Assembly (NCBI GenBank): GCA_025403435.1
Contig: CM046341.1
Coordinates: 6,147,462 to 6,211,461 of the forward strand
DNA from: Artocarpus heterophyllus
Taxonomy: Eukaryota > Streptophyta > Magnoliopsida > Rosales > Moraceae
Direction of reading: 5' to 3'
Length of the DNA: 64,000 nt
Positions 20,520 to 32,114 of the stretch are shown one piece after another. Below the pieces are notes generated by a model. That model was given only the letters and a program-made list of their open reading frames with translations, was not told where the DNA came from and did no database searches. How positions within the stretch are numbered: position 1 is the stretch's first letter; every line of letters starts with the position of its first letter. The translations under genes and the position numbers were made by a program.

Positions 20520-23070
20520 CTATAACCAGTAATCGCTACAAGAGCAGAACCCCTGTCTGAAAAAATGAAACCTATGGTTATCCCTAATGACTATTTATTT
20601 CCCGGTCATATATGCGTGAAACTAGTTAAGTAAATGAGTGGCAATCAGAGCATATTCTAAGGTTCTTAAACACACGAATCGGCATCCCTTGACCAGTGCT
20701 GACGAGCCCAAAAGCAATAGCCAGTTTCTCGCTATGCCGGCTGAGAAAGTACTCTTTCTCATGCTCATCCACATCAAGTAGAACATTGGCTAAATCAGGA
20801 ACATGACCAGCATCTCTAATCCTTCAGTTTATTTCTTCTAGCGTCAAGGCGATTTGTCTCTGCTTCGGGTGACTATTATCACCACATGTGAACTCATTAA
20901 TCGTCCCATCGACCTCTATTAGGCATCCCAGGCACTTGACTGATCCCCTTTTCCTTCAAGTGCAGCCTCACTTTTGCAACATCGCTCCATTTCCCGGAAG
21001 ATGCGTAAATATTCTATAGAAGAACGTGAATCCCACTCTTCTCGGAAGCCAACTCTTTTACCCTTTCAGCTGCACATGCTGCCATTTCGATTTTTTTATG
21101 GGTCCAACAAGCAGCCAAGAAAGAGCCCCATATCACATCATTGGGCTCCATTGGCATGCTCTTTGTCAGATCAGTAGCTTCCTTTAACATCCCAAAAAGT
21201 TTTTGGCCTTTCTCCACAGACCCGCTATGACTGAATGCCGTTAGCAACGCCACAAAGACCACCCCATCTGGTTTCACCCCTTGGCTAAGCATCTTGTCAA
21301 AGAGCTCCATAGCTCGATCCCCATTTCCCTCCATTGCCATTGCTCCAATTGCTGCAGTCTAAGCAGAAACGTCTCTTCTTGGCATGTTATTGAAAACTTG
21401 CATTGCGCTCTGAGGATTGCCGCACCTTGCAAACATGTCGACTAAGGCTGTCCCCAGCTGTATATCACATGGGTTTTCATTCTTTTCAATATGACCATGG
21501 ACCCATTCCGCAAGATCAAGAGCTCCTAGATAACTGCAAGCCGAAGCCCCCTCCACCATGGTCACCATATCTTCTTTCATTCCCTTATTCTGCATATCTC
21601 GGAAGAGTTCAATTGCTTCCTCAAACATACTTTCTTCTACAAGAACACCATTCATGGTGTTCCAAGAGACGAGATCACTCTTGGGCATCTCGTTGAACAT
21701 CCTCCAAGCTGATTCCACATCCCCATTTCTAATATATCTGGCAATCACTGAGTTCATGAAACTACTGACTTCTTCTGCATACGAAAAAAAATTTTACATG
21801 TGGCATTAGAAATATTATCAAAAGCTTCTAGTCCATTCCTTAAAGCATAACAATGGCAGCACTTTCCAGAAAGACTATCGCCTAACTGCAAACACGCTGA
21901 GATTGCAGACAACAATGTCACCCTATCCGGTTGCGGGCCCTGCCGAAGCATTTCACCAAATATTGAGAGAGCTTCTCTAGCCATCCCCTGATGCACATAG
22001 TTTGACATCATTGTATTACAAAGAACCAAATCCTTGTCTGAACACTCATCAAAAAGCCACTTCGCTTTATCAATAGCTCTGCTTTTAAGGTACATCCCCT
22101 GATGCACATAGTTTGACATCCTTGTATTACAAAGAACCGAATTCTTGTCTGAACACTCATCAAAAAGCCTCTACGCATTATCAATAGCTCAGCATTTATG
22201 GTACATATCGACCAGCGCATTCACCATAAACGAGTTAAGCTTCACTCCCGACTCCTCGACATAAGCACATATCTTCTCACCCAATTCAAGATCACCAAGC
22301 TTAGTGCAGGCGGATATCACGCACACCATCATAACTGCATTGGGTTCAACACCCACCACCACCATCTCGAAAAACAACGAAACTGCCTCCCTCTGCAACT
22401 CCCACCTCGCGTAAGAGCAAATCATAGTAGTCCACGATACGACATTTCTCTCAGGCATTTCGTCAAACATCTTCCGCGCATCATCGAGCTGCCCACATTC
22501 CGACCATAAATGAATCAACGAATTCCTTATAAATAAATCTCCCTGCAAACCCATCTTAAAAACCACTCCCTGTAGCTGAACTCCCTCAAGTTTCACCCCG
22601 GTTTTCGCGCAGCCACTCAGAACAAACGGAAACGTGTACTTATCAGGCACAATTCCCAACACCACCATCTGAACCTATATCAAAACAGCCTCAAAGCCAA
22701 GCCCAGCAGAAGAGTAACCTCTCATAAGAGAATTATACATAAACAAAGTCCCATCACTCTCTTCGTCTTCCTTAAAGAACTCGAAAGCTCTGCGGGCGTA
22801 ATCCAAGCTTTCGGAGGTGCCCATTTCGGGGCACGTAACGAGAAGCTCGGTCATGGAGAAGAGAGTATGGTTGAGGCCTCTGTTCGTGATGTTGCAGTGT
22901 GATTGCTTGAGCTCGTCCATGGTTTTGCAGTTTCGTAATGACGAAACATTCGGAGGAGAAGAAGTGTGGGTGGGGATGAGTTTGTTGGGTTTGGTTTTGC
23001 TGCTTCTTACGGGAGCTGTGGAGATTGGAGAGGCAGAGACTAGAGGAGAGAGAGGAAGAATCGCTGCCAT
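20520..23070 (-). pseudogene. PPR-DYW RNA editing factor, At3g22690-like (YS1), decayed
   Basis: The reading starts at the ATG at 23070 (MAAILPLSPLVSA, plastid-targeting-like) and runs through PLS-type repeats, an E region (SMPMEPNDVIW) and a DYW deaminase tail ([18 protein letters not shown]; final C-S-D-Y-W at about 20540-20526). This is the class of plastid C-to-U editing proteins; I recall At3g22690 as YS1, an rpoB editing factor. Lesions: stop TAG at 22675-22677; TGA at 22189-22191; 1-nt deletion at about 21757; a Trp-to-stop just before 21359; a missing segment of about 25 residues near 21180; and several stops in the DYW part (for example near 20850 and 20620). A 111-bp in-frame tandem duplication repeats one PPR motif. 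Multiple independent lesions make function very unlikely. Confidence 0.92.
21982..22203 (-). repeat. 111-bp in-frame tandem duplication of one PPR motif
   Basis: Units 21982-22092 and 22093-22203, each 37 codons (shared words SNYVHQGM, LFDECSDK). The copies have diverged at several sites, so the duplication is not recent. The 22093-22203 copy carries a stop. Duplication of a single helical repeat is a known route of PPR repeat-number change. Confidence 0.88.
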
Positions 23071-23439
23071 TGTTGTGGAGGTTAAGGTTAACGGATGTAG
23101 CTCATGCGATGCTAACGGAAGTAGCTCATGCCATGCTCCAAAGTTGTCTTCGTTATGTTGTGATATGTCTTTCCGTGCACGACGGATTACAACGACGACG
23201 GAGCTATGCGAAAATGATTCCGGCTAACGACAACGCTAGACCGACAATGGATTCAAAAAAAAACATTTGCAAGAAGTTCGGTTATCAAAGACGTTAGAAA
23301 AAATATGTTACAACAACTACAGTAGTTAAGGTTTTTATATATTATAGTAAAAAATAAAAAGGTTTTTATATATTATAGTAAAAAATAAAAATTTGGTATA
23401 GTACGAAGCTTTATATGTTATAGTGTTTAAGTTTTAACT
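23071..23439. other. Spacer with short tandem repeats
   Basis: 5' flank of the PPR-DYW pseudogene. It contains a short duplication (GTAGCTCATGC motif, about 23096-23140) and a 31-bp tandem pair (23330-23360, 23361-23390). No gene. Confidence 0.5.
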
Positions 23440-24420
23440 TTTAAGTTTTAATGTGTTTTTCAAACAAACTTAAAAACGATGGTATTTGGTTTTATTTTTG
23501 AGAAGTTTTTTTTTTATTTTTAAAAATAAAAATAGTTTTAAAAATGTGTTTAGTTAAAATTTTGGTCCAAAACATTTGAAAAATAATTTGAAAACACCCA
23601 CAAAAAACTTCTAAAATTAAATACAAAAAAAAACTTATTTTCAACATTTTCTCACCCACTTTCTCTCGCTCCTTCCCACAATCCCCCTCCTCTCCAATAC
23701 CCAACCCTCACTGAAACCACTATCCCAAAGCCCACAGTCGTCGTTGGCAAACCCAACCTAAAGGCCCCGACTCCAACCCAATGTCGACAAACCTAACCCA
23801 CAGCCCAACGCCGCCGCCAAAGTTCCCCTCGACACCACTCTCTCGCTCTCACGTCCTCGATCCCTCTCTCAACAACCCACCCTCGCCGCCCAAACCCATC
23901 GACAAAGGGGATGGGTTTTGCAACGAAGGCCAGGCTGTCTGGGTTGTGCGATACAAGGGCTAGGGGCTGGGTTTTCGAGACGAATGCCAAGGCTAGTCTA
24001 GGTTGCGCAAGGCTGGGGCTAGGTTTGACGATGGAGGTGGGCGAGGTGGGTTTCAGTGATGACAGAGATTAGACGGTGAGGGGGATATCGGGCGAGATGG
24101 CTCCATCATTCGCGTTGTCACGTGGGCTGTTGCCGACGTCCTGGCCTCACCAGGGCTGAGGAAGAGGGAGGGGCTCAGTTTTGTTGATAATAACAAAAAA
24201 TTATTAATCTATTAATAATTAGTTCTTTTAAAAAAATAAATTTAGGTTTTTATTTAAATTAATAATTTTGTATTTAAAAAATATTTGTGTTTAAAAATGT
24301 ACCAGCGTTTGCAACCGAACACATTTTTAAATATAATCTTAGCAACTTTCTCTAAACATTTTCATTTTTAGATTTTTTTTCAAAAACAAAAACCTAAATA
24401 AAAACACTACTAAACAGGAG
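23440..24420. mobile_element. Possible DNA transposon remnant with a GC-rich interior
   Basis: The outer 200-250 bases on each side are AT-rich and contain FKN-like words (GTGTTTTTCAAACAAAC at 23452; ACCGAACACATTTTTAAATA at 24317) that look like diverged terminal repeats. The interior (23640-24180) is GC-rich with CCCAAC/CGCCGCC runs, unlike the surroundings. Open frames there (23781-23963 plus, 23793-23990 minus) have no recognisable domain. It could be a non-autonomous element that captured a genic fragment. Boundaries are uncertain. Confidence 0.3.
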
Positions 24421-24439
24421 TGGAGTGTGACAGTGTCTC

Positions 24440-24880
24440 CTCCATTTTGCCTTTAAACGTTAAAAATCATCACTTTACCCCTTAAATTTTTAAAACTCTT
24501 CACTTTACTCTTTAAATTTTAAAAATCATTACTTTACTACTTAAACTTTCAAAGCTCCTCATTTTACCCTCTGAACTTTTGATTTTATATTCAAATAGAC
24601 AAGATTAAGCTCACTTACGAGTAATAAAAATCTCATTTTTGTTTTTACAAGTGACCAATGTCTGAATCACGTTGGCTTAATTTCGTCTATTTTGAATAAA
24701 AATTGAAGGTTCTGGGAACAAAATAAAGAGCTTTAAAATTTCAAGGGGCAAAGTAGTGATTTTTAAAGTTGAGTGAGCAAAGTGAATAATTTTAAAAGTT
24801 TAAGAGGTAAAATAAATTTTAAAATTTAAAAGGCAAAATAGAACATACCTCAAAGTTTAGGGGCATTGTTGGTTAATTAC
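24440..24880. mobile_element. Fold-back (long inverted repeat) element
   Basis: The left part repeats CACTTTACCCCTTAAATTTT-like units (at about 24470, 24500, 24530). The right part carries their reverse complement (AAAATTTCAAGGGGCAAAGT at about 24737, AAGTTTAAGAGGTAAAAT at about 24797, GTTTAGGGGCA at about 24856). The stretch can therefore fold back on itself over most of its length. This is a common plant MITE-type repeat. No coding capacity. Confidence 0.6.
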
Positions 24881-25096
24881 CCAAAAAAACAACGGCAATG
24901 AAAACGACATCTCCCCTTAAAAAATGAAAATGACATCTTAATATAAAACAACAGCACTAAAGAAAACGACCCAATCTTTTAACAAACGACAACTGGCTTA
25001 GAAAACGGATGGCTTGATCTCATTTTGGCCCTGAACCATGCTCACTATCTCGTCTCCTTGAATTTCAATGCATTATAATTACACCTTAAACTATTA

Positions 25097-25235
25097 GGAT
25101 GTTTGCAAGTTTAGTTTTAATTAGTTGGTTCAAAATCCTATAACAATATAAAATTTTATACTGTAACAATAAAATTTTTTATATAATTTAAAATAAAACC
25201 AATTGATTTAAATCAATTCTTTAAACACATGTTTG
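25097..25235. mobile_element. MITE-like repeat of the 12.9-kb family
   Basis: AT-rich unit opening with AGGATGTTTGCAAGTTTAG and closing with TTCTTTAAACACATG; the interior has TATAACAATATAAAATTTTA and TACTGTAACAATA words like the other family members. Poorly conserved ends, so the boundaries are approximate. Confidence 0.4.
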
Positions 25236-25543
25236 TGCTTTTTCTGTCAGAGATTTAAACAAACATAATATTTACGGCAACAAATGAGCAAAAATAACCG
25301 TTACACTTGCTCCTATAACCCATCAAGGAATAAAGTAAGGATACGACACTTATCAAAGAATAAGGTTTGTCATCAAGGATGTGGCAAATGAATTGTGATA
25401 AAGAAAGGCCCCCCCGACCTTTTTTTTTTTTTGCCCTTTTCTAAAATATAAACTGTTGCATACGTCAATGTGTAATGTTTGAATCCTTCCGCTTATCAAT
25501 AGTTTCTAATGGGCCAGAGACGCAGGATTGCCACAACAATATG

Positions 25544-26072
25544 TGTTGAGGGTTTTGGTTCCTCAGCCGGACCTTGATGGGTCCTTTGAACGGATTGTCG
25601 GAGAGGCTGCTTCAGGAGGCTCTACGCGGATTTGCCTCATACGGGAGGAGCGCGTCCTCCAAGAGTTGAACCTTTTTTCCTTCTTGAATAAGAGGGTTTT
25701 AAGGCCTATCTTAGGTAACAATCCAACTGAAATGTTGAGAGTTTTGGTTCCCTGGCTCGAGCCTAGCGGGTCCCTCTAACGTATTGTCAGAAAGGCTGCT
25801 CGGGGAGCCTCTACTCATATTTGCCTCCCGCAGGGGAACACATCCCCTAGGAATCAAACATTTTTCCTCTTAAATAAAAGGGTTTTAAGGCCTATCCTAG
25901 GTACCAATTTAACTGTCTTAAAACCCTCTCATTCAAGAGGAAAATGTTTAGACTCTTGGAGACGCGCTCCCATCGGGAGAGGAAAATCCGCGTAGAGGCT
26001 CCCTGAGTAATCTCTCCGGCAATACGTTTAAGGGACCCGTCAGGCTCCGGCCGGAGAACCAAAACCCTCAAC
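25544..26072. repeat. Triple repeat: two direct units and one inverted unit
   Basis: A unit of about 180 bp beginning TGTTGAGGGTTTTGGTTCC occurs at 25544-25729, again in direct orientation at 25733-25915, and once inverted at 25916-26072 (ending GGAGAACCAAAACCCTCAACA). Units are moderately diverged and GC-richer than their surroundings. Units two and three can form a long hairpin. All three translate to a similar peptide (LRVLVP...GSFERIVGEA...STRICL), but each is short and lacks a known domain. Function unknown. Confidence 0.8.
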
Positions 26073-26383
26073 AATATGTTTGAATTTGATTCCTTAGAAT
26101 ACGACAATCTTTTAAACATATACTAATAAAATTTAAAAAAAGTTATAAATTAGTAGAAAGTTAAGATTAGAGTTGGCGTTCATGACATTTTCATAATTCT
26201 AATGCAAATACTATTCCTCCTAAAAAAGGGAAAGTTTTCTGTGAAAAGGAGAAAAAAGATTAATATTTAGTCAACAAGAAAGGTAGCTTCGACCTTATTA
26301 CTTAGCGTGGTGTTCTTATTCTCTTGGGGAGGTTCATCCAATACAAGAAGGAAACAAAAAAGAGAAACAAAAAACTAAGAAAA

Positions 26384-29300
26384 CTAATTTGTGTTTACAG
26401 AGAGTTTTCCTGAGAGAGCCTTAGATATAGCTCTTATTGTGTTTGGCGTAGTCCTACAGCATCCACCAAATAAGGAAGCCCCGGCCTCTTGCCATTTTTC
26501 TACATACGACACAAAGTCTTCTTCTACCACCCCACTTGATCTCTGCATAAGTAATATAATATTTTAGAAAATTAATTACTATAAAAACACTAGGTTTTGT
26601 CACAGAAGAAAGAAATAAAAGGATCAACCTTACTTAGCTCCACAAGACAACAAAATAAGCCCCACATGTTATATGGGATCACATGCAAAGGCCACAAATA
26701 AGAACAATATACATTCTGACGGAGTTCCATTCAGCCCTCAGGCTCCTGTCTGGGCCCCACCCCATGTGAGGGGCCCAGGTAGGAGCCTGAGAGGGCTGAA
26801 AAAAGTTTTTCTATTCTGACAAGGCAGTAGTCATATTCCTCACATAGGGTGGGCCCAACCCCGTTGATTTCATGTGGCTACTGTCTTGTTGGGATGAAAA
26901 ATATTTTCCCACAAATAATGTCCAACTCAACATCTTTGATATGATAATAATAGTTAAGCTAGAAACTCACCATCCATTGCTTGCTCACAGCATCATAAGT
27001 TTCACCGCTGTTGGGATATATCACTATTGGTTTGTTAGACACCTGCTAGTTATAGACAGCCAAAGGAAAATAAATATTAGTATGAAAAATGTTGAGAAAG
27101 CGTAACTCATCTTAATGCTTAACTTCTCACATGAAAAGACAGGAGTAAGGTTTTGGGAAGCTAAAACTAAAAGCTAGACAGAATATTTGTGCATTCTCAG
27201 CGCAATATGATCGAGAGATATATGCCAATCAAGAGTTCAAACTTGATTTTGCAAAGATTTCAACATCAAAGGATGAAACACCATATTTTAATGCCTATGA
27301 TACACATTACCTTCCTAATAGATGAAACCAAGCTATGGATAAATCTAGGTGGGGTGCAGTTGATTCCAACAGCAACAACTTGCTTGCAAGAATCCGCAAT
27401 GGACGCGCACTCCAAGATGGAGTCGCCGCTCACAGCGTTGATCCCGTCCTTCGAAGTGAAGGAGAACCAAGCCGGAATGTCGATTCCTTCTTCCTCAAGA
27501 AGTTCTGCATATGCCTGCAATTATGGTTCATCATAAAGGCAAGGAAATTAGTCTTGTGACTAGACATGGATATAAAAATTTGCAACAGTTTTATTTCATA
27601 AAAGAACTAAGACATAAAAAGATGGTCACCGTAGCTTCTAATTTGTTTGGGGTTGTTTCAAATGCAATAAGATCAGCACCAGAATTTGCTAAAATCTGAA
27701 CCCTCTTCCTGTGAAAATCTTTCAGTTTTTTCAAAGTAACTTCATCACCATAGTTTCCGCTGTGTCAGCCACAAAAACAGAATGAAAGCAATTAGCATAA
27801 TGTGCCAAAATAATAAGCACAACTAGTTATAATAAAGGGGCGCAAGTTCGTCCTTGAATTTTTAATTATGGTAAATACATCTCGAATCAATCTTATATAT
27901 GTTGCAAAGTGCACTTAAATCTAAAAATGTTAAAATTTAAAACGAAACACCTTTATACATGCAATACGATGTGTTTCGATCATAATTCAAAATTACAATT
28001 CTCTTCTTTAAATAAGCTCATGTTACATATAAAAAGATATTTATGTGAAAATCTCAGTATACATCAATAATTTGATGACACTCTATAATATTTTTATTAA
28101 ATTTAAAGAAAAATTTACTAAAATTAAAAGTTTAAAATGTAACTTATTAGTTATAAAAAGTTCAAGAACAAACGTGCCAAAGAGCAAAGATGACTCACCT
28201 ATATTCAGAACCATCAGCCAAATAAGCACCATAGCTGCCCACAGAGGCTGCAACCAAAATTGGACTTCTTGAAGACCTTACATCTTCAACAAAATCCCAA
28301 GAATCTTTGGTACATCTGCCGTAAAATATTTCGCGGGCTTCGCAGGCAAGTTCGACACTTTTCTTGAGCAAAGCTTCAGCTTCCTCTGTTGAGAAACCGT
28401 TGGCCTCAAACCCTTGAATGGTAGCCTGTTACAAAGAACAATACACAACAAATTCTACTATTTACTGTCAAGAATACAAAATTTTAAGTAGAGAAAAAAA
28501 AAAGAGGGTGTAGCACAAAATTACCTGATAAGATCCGCTGATAATGATATTTGCACCAGCATTAAGGTAGTCCAAGTGCACCTGTTACATGACTTAAGGA
28601 AGTTTAGTGACAAAAAAGAAGAATACTATATATATAGGCTTTGTTTAGGAACTCTGTTTTAATACAAAAATTTTAACTGCTACAATGTAAAGCTCACATA
28701 CTACAATTTTTAAGTTCCAACAATGGTTTCCAAACGCGCCCATATATATATGAAGTTGCAGTCAAGGACGGAGTTTAGAAAATTAATCAGGCCGAAAACA
28801 TAACTGAACTAACAAGAAGGGGGTAAATAAAAAGATGTAGAGTTAAAGAGGGTGAAACACAATTTTAGAAGGCCAAAATCAAGTTTTATAAAATCTTACA
28901 TACAAACTAAAAATAGAAAGGAAAAAAAAAATCAAAAAGACAGCTGCTCATCCTGGTTCATCGGTGGCTCTACCCCTGGTAGTAATTGTGTCATTTTACA
29001 GGATGATCATGCAAGATGAGACCAATAATAGTTGCTTGCTTCATACAGTTTATAAGGTGTTTGGAAGAGTTGGTTTAAACTGTAAACATTACAAAGCTCT
29101 TACATGCTACAGTAAAAAGCTACACTATGAAGCTTTCATATATTACAGTTCTCAAACTTAAATCGATGGTTTAAACTACTCTCTTAAACACCCTAATAAT
29201 TCAATTAATTAAAGTGACGCCACTGCATGTTGCAAAAATTTTCAGTGCACATCTGGAGTGATTAGTAAAAAAATATTTCAAATAATTCAATTATTTGTCC

Positions 29301-31631
29301 TTCAAAGGCAATTTATAGCTTTATGGTTACTTTTATCTTTAATAAAAACGAAAAATTTAGGGGGGATTATGCTGAAAATTTTATTTCAGAAAGTATTTGA
29401 GATGACATGTTGCTAGAGATTTTGTCTTTGATAATAAATTATTTATACATTCTCGTCTTATTTACATCGTTTATGGAAGAAATTTTAGAGCGAATAGCCT
29501 AAAACGTCTTTAATTAGTGACACTTTGGGATGACACGTCAAAAATGTCTTTAATAAGCCACACTTCAAATTTTTTAGTGCAAAAAAAAAAAAAAAAGAGG
29601 CCATTTTCTTAATTGAAATTTTTTTTGGGCCCTCCGGTCAACTTCGGCAAATCAACTTAAAAGACCTAATTATCGTAACGTAAATTACATTCTTTTTTGG
29701 AATAATTAATACAGCCTGAAAACTTTTTCTCTATAACGTTCTTTTGGTTTTTTTTTTTTGGCCAAAGATTCTCTTTGGGAAGCTATTACTTTCTTTTCCA
29801 TTCTTCTAACTTATAGGTACTTACAAATCTTGCATTTTTTTTTCTTGTGTTTGATATCTCGTTGCTTCTAACCAATAAACAATGTAAAGCTCACTTAATA
29901 ACTATAATAAAAAACAAAAATTTACTACAATATAAAACTCTCGTGTATTCATATATTATAGTTTTTAAATTAATATCTTAAACACCTTATGTATTTTCAA
30001 GGCATGCAAAGTAATGGAAAAAGAACAGCAAATATATCGCTTTGTATGTAAGACTCCATAAAAATCCCATATTTCCGATGTCAATAGATTTTTTTTTTTG
30101 GGGGGTCGTTTTATTGGTTTGCTTAAACTAAAGAAGACAATATGCGTGCCATGGATAGAACCATCAAGTGACATGGTTCTTATTTATCACTTACAGTGAT
30201 AATACCAGGGCAAAAAAGATCTGTAATTTCTATCAATCCCAAAAATGAAACCTACTTTTCAATTTACCCCATGAAAAATAAGCACTCTTATATAAAAGGA
30301 TAAACAGCCCATAAAAGCACAAATTGGTGGGACCCACTAATAAGACTATCACGAACCTCATCAATGGACACCATCTATTTGTCTTTAACGGGACAATTGT
30401 CTAATAGGACAAAAAACAGTTTTTTTTTGGGGTAAAGAATGGTGATTGTCATTTTTCCTTAATAACTAATGGTGAAGAATAGCCACAGACATGTTACTAA
30501 ACTTTAGAGAATTTGAAAGTATGGTTTAAAGTTTAGAGTTTAAATAATAAATAGTATCAAGTTTTTATATGTTATAATATACACTTTAATAAGATGTTTA
30601 GTTAGTGGTAGAAATTATTTTTATTGTAGCATATAAGAGTTTTATATTGTAGTAATTTTTTTTAATGTAACATGTAAGAGCTTTATATTGTTTATAATTA
30701 AATTTGTGGTGCGAATCATCTTTAACTAAACACGCTCTAAATTTTAAAATTAAAACTCTTTTTTCAAATACTCTTTATATAATCCTCTCTATTTTAGCTA
30801 AATTAAAAAATGTGTTTAAAAATTTAATTTAAACTTAAAATCATAAAATTAAAACTTATCTAGTATTATATGTAAAAATTTTATGCTTTTAACAGTTAAA
30901 ATTATATAATTGCATATTTTGTATCTTGACTTGCATGAGTGAGACAAGCAGCGGCAAAAGCACAAGAAGGGTGATGACTCCCATAAAATAAATTTCATTA
31001 TCTGGAATAGGCACAATTTGACGCGTCATCATCAGAAGGTGACTTACAAACCAGGATTTGACAAAGCCATTGAAGTTTTTTTCGCTTTTTTTTTTTTTTT
31101 TCTTTCTGCTAAAGCCAAGCTAATTTCATGATGTTGAAGGTAACACAACCTGATCTGACACCAATATGTTGAAATAATAATAATAAACACACATTTCCGA
31201 GTGGAGAGAGAGGAGCAACAATTCTACCAAAAAAAAAAGAGAAAGAAAAAAAAAAGTCCACAAACCAATAGCAAAAGGATAAAAAACTGTTCACAAAATA
31301 AAGTATTACTTTGTTTTGCAAAAAAGTAAAATAAACATCACATATATTTTTCAAATAGTAAAAAAATTGTTGATCATTTTTTAAAGAAAAATATTGATGC
31401 TTACTGAAATCAACAAACGGATAGATATTACTAATTATGTGTTAGCGATATTTTCTATGCTCTTTTTAACAAATTTTGCAAGTTTTAAGTTAATCAAATT
31501 CCAATGCTTTATACAAATCACTTGGGGAAAAAAAAAACCGAGGCTTCCTTTTTGAAGTTTTAGACATGTGCAGCATATGAAGAACTTAAAGCAGACTGCA
31601 AGAAACCAAGAAATGACACAGAATATATATC

Positions 31632-31662
<31 letters not shown>

Positions 31663-31932
31663 ATTTGTATATACCTATGTGTTGCAAAATAAATACCCAT
31701 TTCCTTTATGCATTCAACAATCACCATGAGAGAGAGAGAGAGAGAGAGAGAGTACCCTTTTAATAAGGTGAGGCGAACTGACAAGGCATTTGGCGCTCCA
31801 CAAAGGGTCGTTTAGATCTGCTCCATGTCGTTCAAGCTCAGTGGCAAAACCTCCATCTACGACGGCGTAGCCACCGCACTTCTCAACAAAATCAGACATG
31901 AAAGATGTCGTTTCAACGTTTCCCAACCCCAT
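26384..31932 (-). CDS. HMT3: Homocysteine S-methyltransferase (HMT3-like)
   Basis: The enzyme transfers a methyl group from S-methylmethionine to homocysteine, giving methionine; plant HMTs are cytosolic zinc enzymes of the S-methylmethionine cycle. Seven exons, all GT-AG and in phase: 31932-31756, 28581-28525, 28425-28199, 27759-27630, 27514-27311, 27042-26971, 26542-26384 (stop TAG 26386-26384). The joined frame gives 341 aa, the family length. Diagnostic parts: VVDGGFATELERHGADLNDP near the N-terminus, GSYQ at the end of exon 2, the zinc ligands Cys250 (GINCTPP) and Cys317/Cys318 (GGCCRTTPNTIR). The start MGLGNVETT was chosen because it matches the family start; an in-frame Met ten codons upstream exists. 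Intron 1 is 3.2 kb and carries MITE copies and microsatellites. Position agrees with At3g22740 (HMT3) order. Confidence 0.95.
26721..26812. mobile_element. Short palindromic element with 8-bp flanking repeat, in HMT intron 6
   Basis: Near-palindrome with arms 26731-26758 and 26769-26799 (CAGCCCTCAGGCTCC / GGAGCCTGAGAGGGCTG; GGGCCCC / GGGGCCC). The flanks carry the direct repeat ATTCTGAC at 26713-26720 and 26813-26820. An 8-bp duplication is the size made by hAT transposases, so this may be a minimal hAT-type MITE of about 92 bp (inference). Confidence 0.6.
28638..28740. mobile_element. MITE-like repeat in HMT intron 1
   Basis: Opens GGCTTTGTTTAGGAACTC, closes GTTTCCAAACGCGCC; the interior has AACTGCTACAATGTAAAGCTC. 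Same family as 12889-13039, shortened. Confidence 0.55.
29056..29193. mobile_element. MITE-like repeat in HMT intron 1
   Basis: Opens GGTGTTTGGAAGAG, closes CTCTCTTAAACACCC; the interior has AAAGCTCTTACATGCTACAG (inverse of the family hallmark). Terminal inverted repeats are visible. Confidence 0.6.
30591..30738. mobile_element. MITE-like repeat in HMT intron 1
   Basis: Opens AAGATGTTTAGTTAG, closes TAACTAAACACGCTCT; the interior has GTAGCATATAAGAGTTTTAT and GTAACATGTAAGAGCTTTAT. Terminal inverted repeats are visible. Confidence 0.6.
31637..31752. repeat. Microsatellites ATGT(n) and GA(n) beside HMT exon 1
   Basis: ATGT repeats at about 31637-31661 and a GA run at about 31728-31752, the latter ending next to the exon 1 splice donor (exon ends 31756). 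Read on the coding strand, the intron opens GTACTCTCTCTC. Length change here could affect splicing of exon 1. Confidence 0.85.
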
Positions 31933-32106
31933 CCTATACTGTCGTATGATATTGATCAGCAACCCCAGAAAGAAACTCCCTTTAAGAGCGCTTTAAGAAA
32001 TTTTATACGACTTTCGTGGTGGTTTTGAACTCCTTTTTTTCAGCTCATACGCACTATATGAGTATAATGAATATGTGTTTCTTCGGCGACCCTGAACGAA
32101 AGCCGC

Positions 32107-32114
32107 TTTTTATA
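32107..32114 (-). promoter_or_regulatory. Probable TATA box of HMT3
   Basis: TATAAAAA on the minus strand, about 175 bases upstream of the HMT start codon. This spacing leaves a leader of roughly 140-150 bases if transcription begins about 30 bases downstream. No other TATA of this quality was noticed in the first 300 bases. Confidence 0.55.

Noticed and set aside
22198..22509. Plus-strand open frames opposite the PPR-DYW pseudogene (21403-23297)
   Set aside because: Antisense shadows of the PPR coding sequence.
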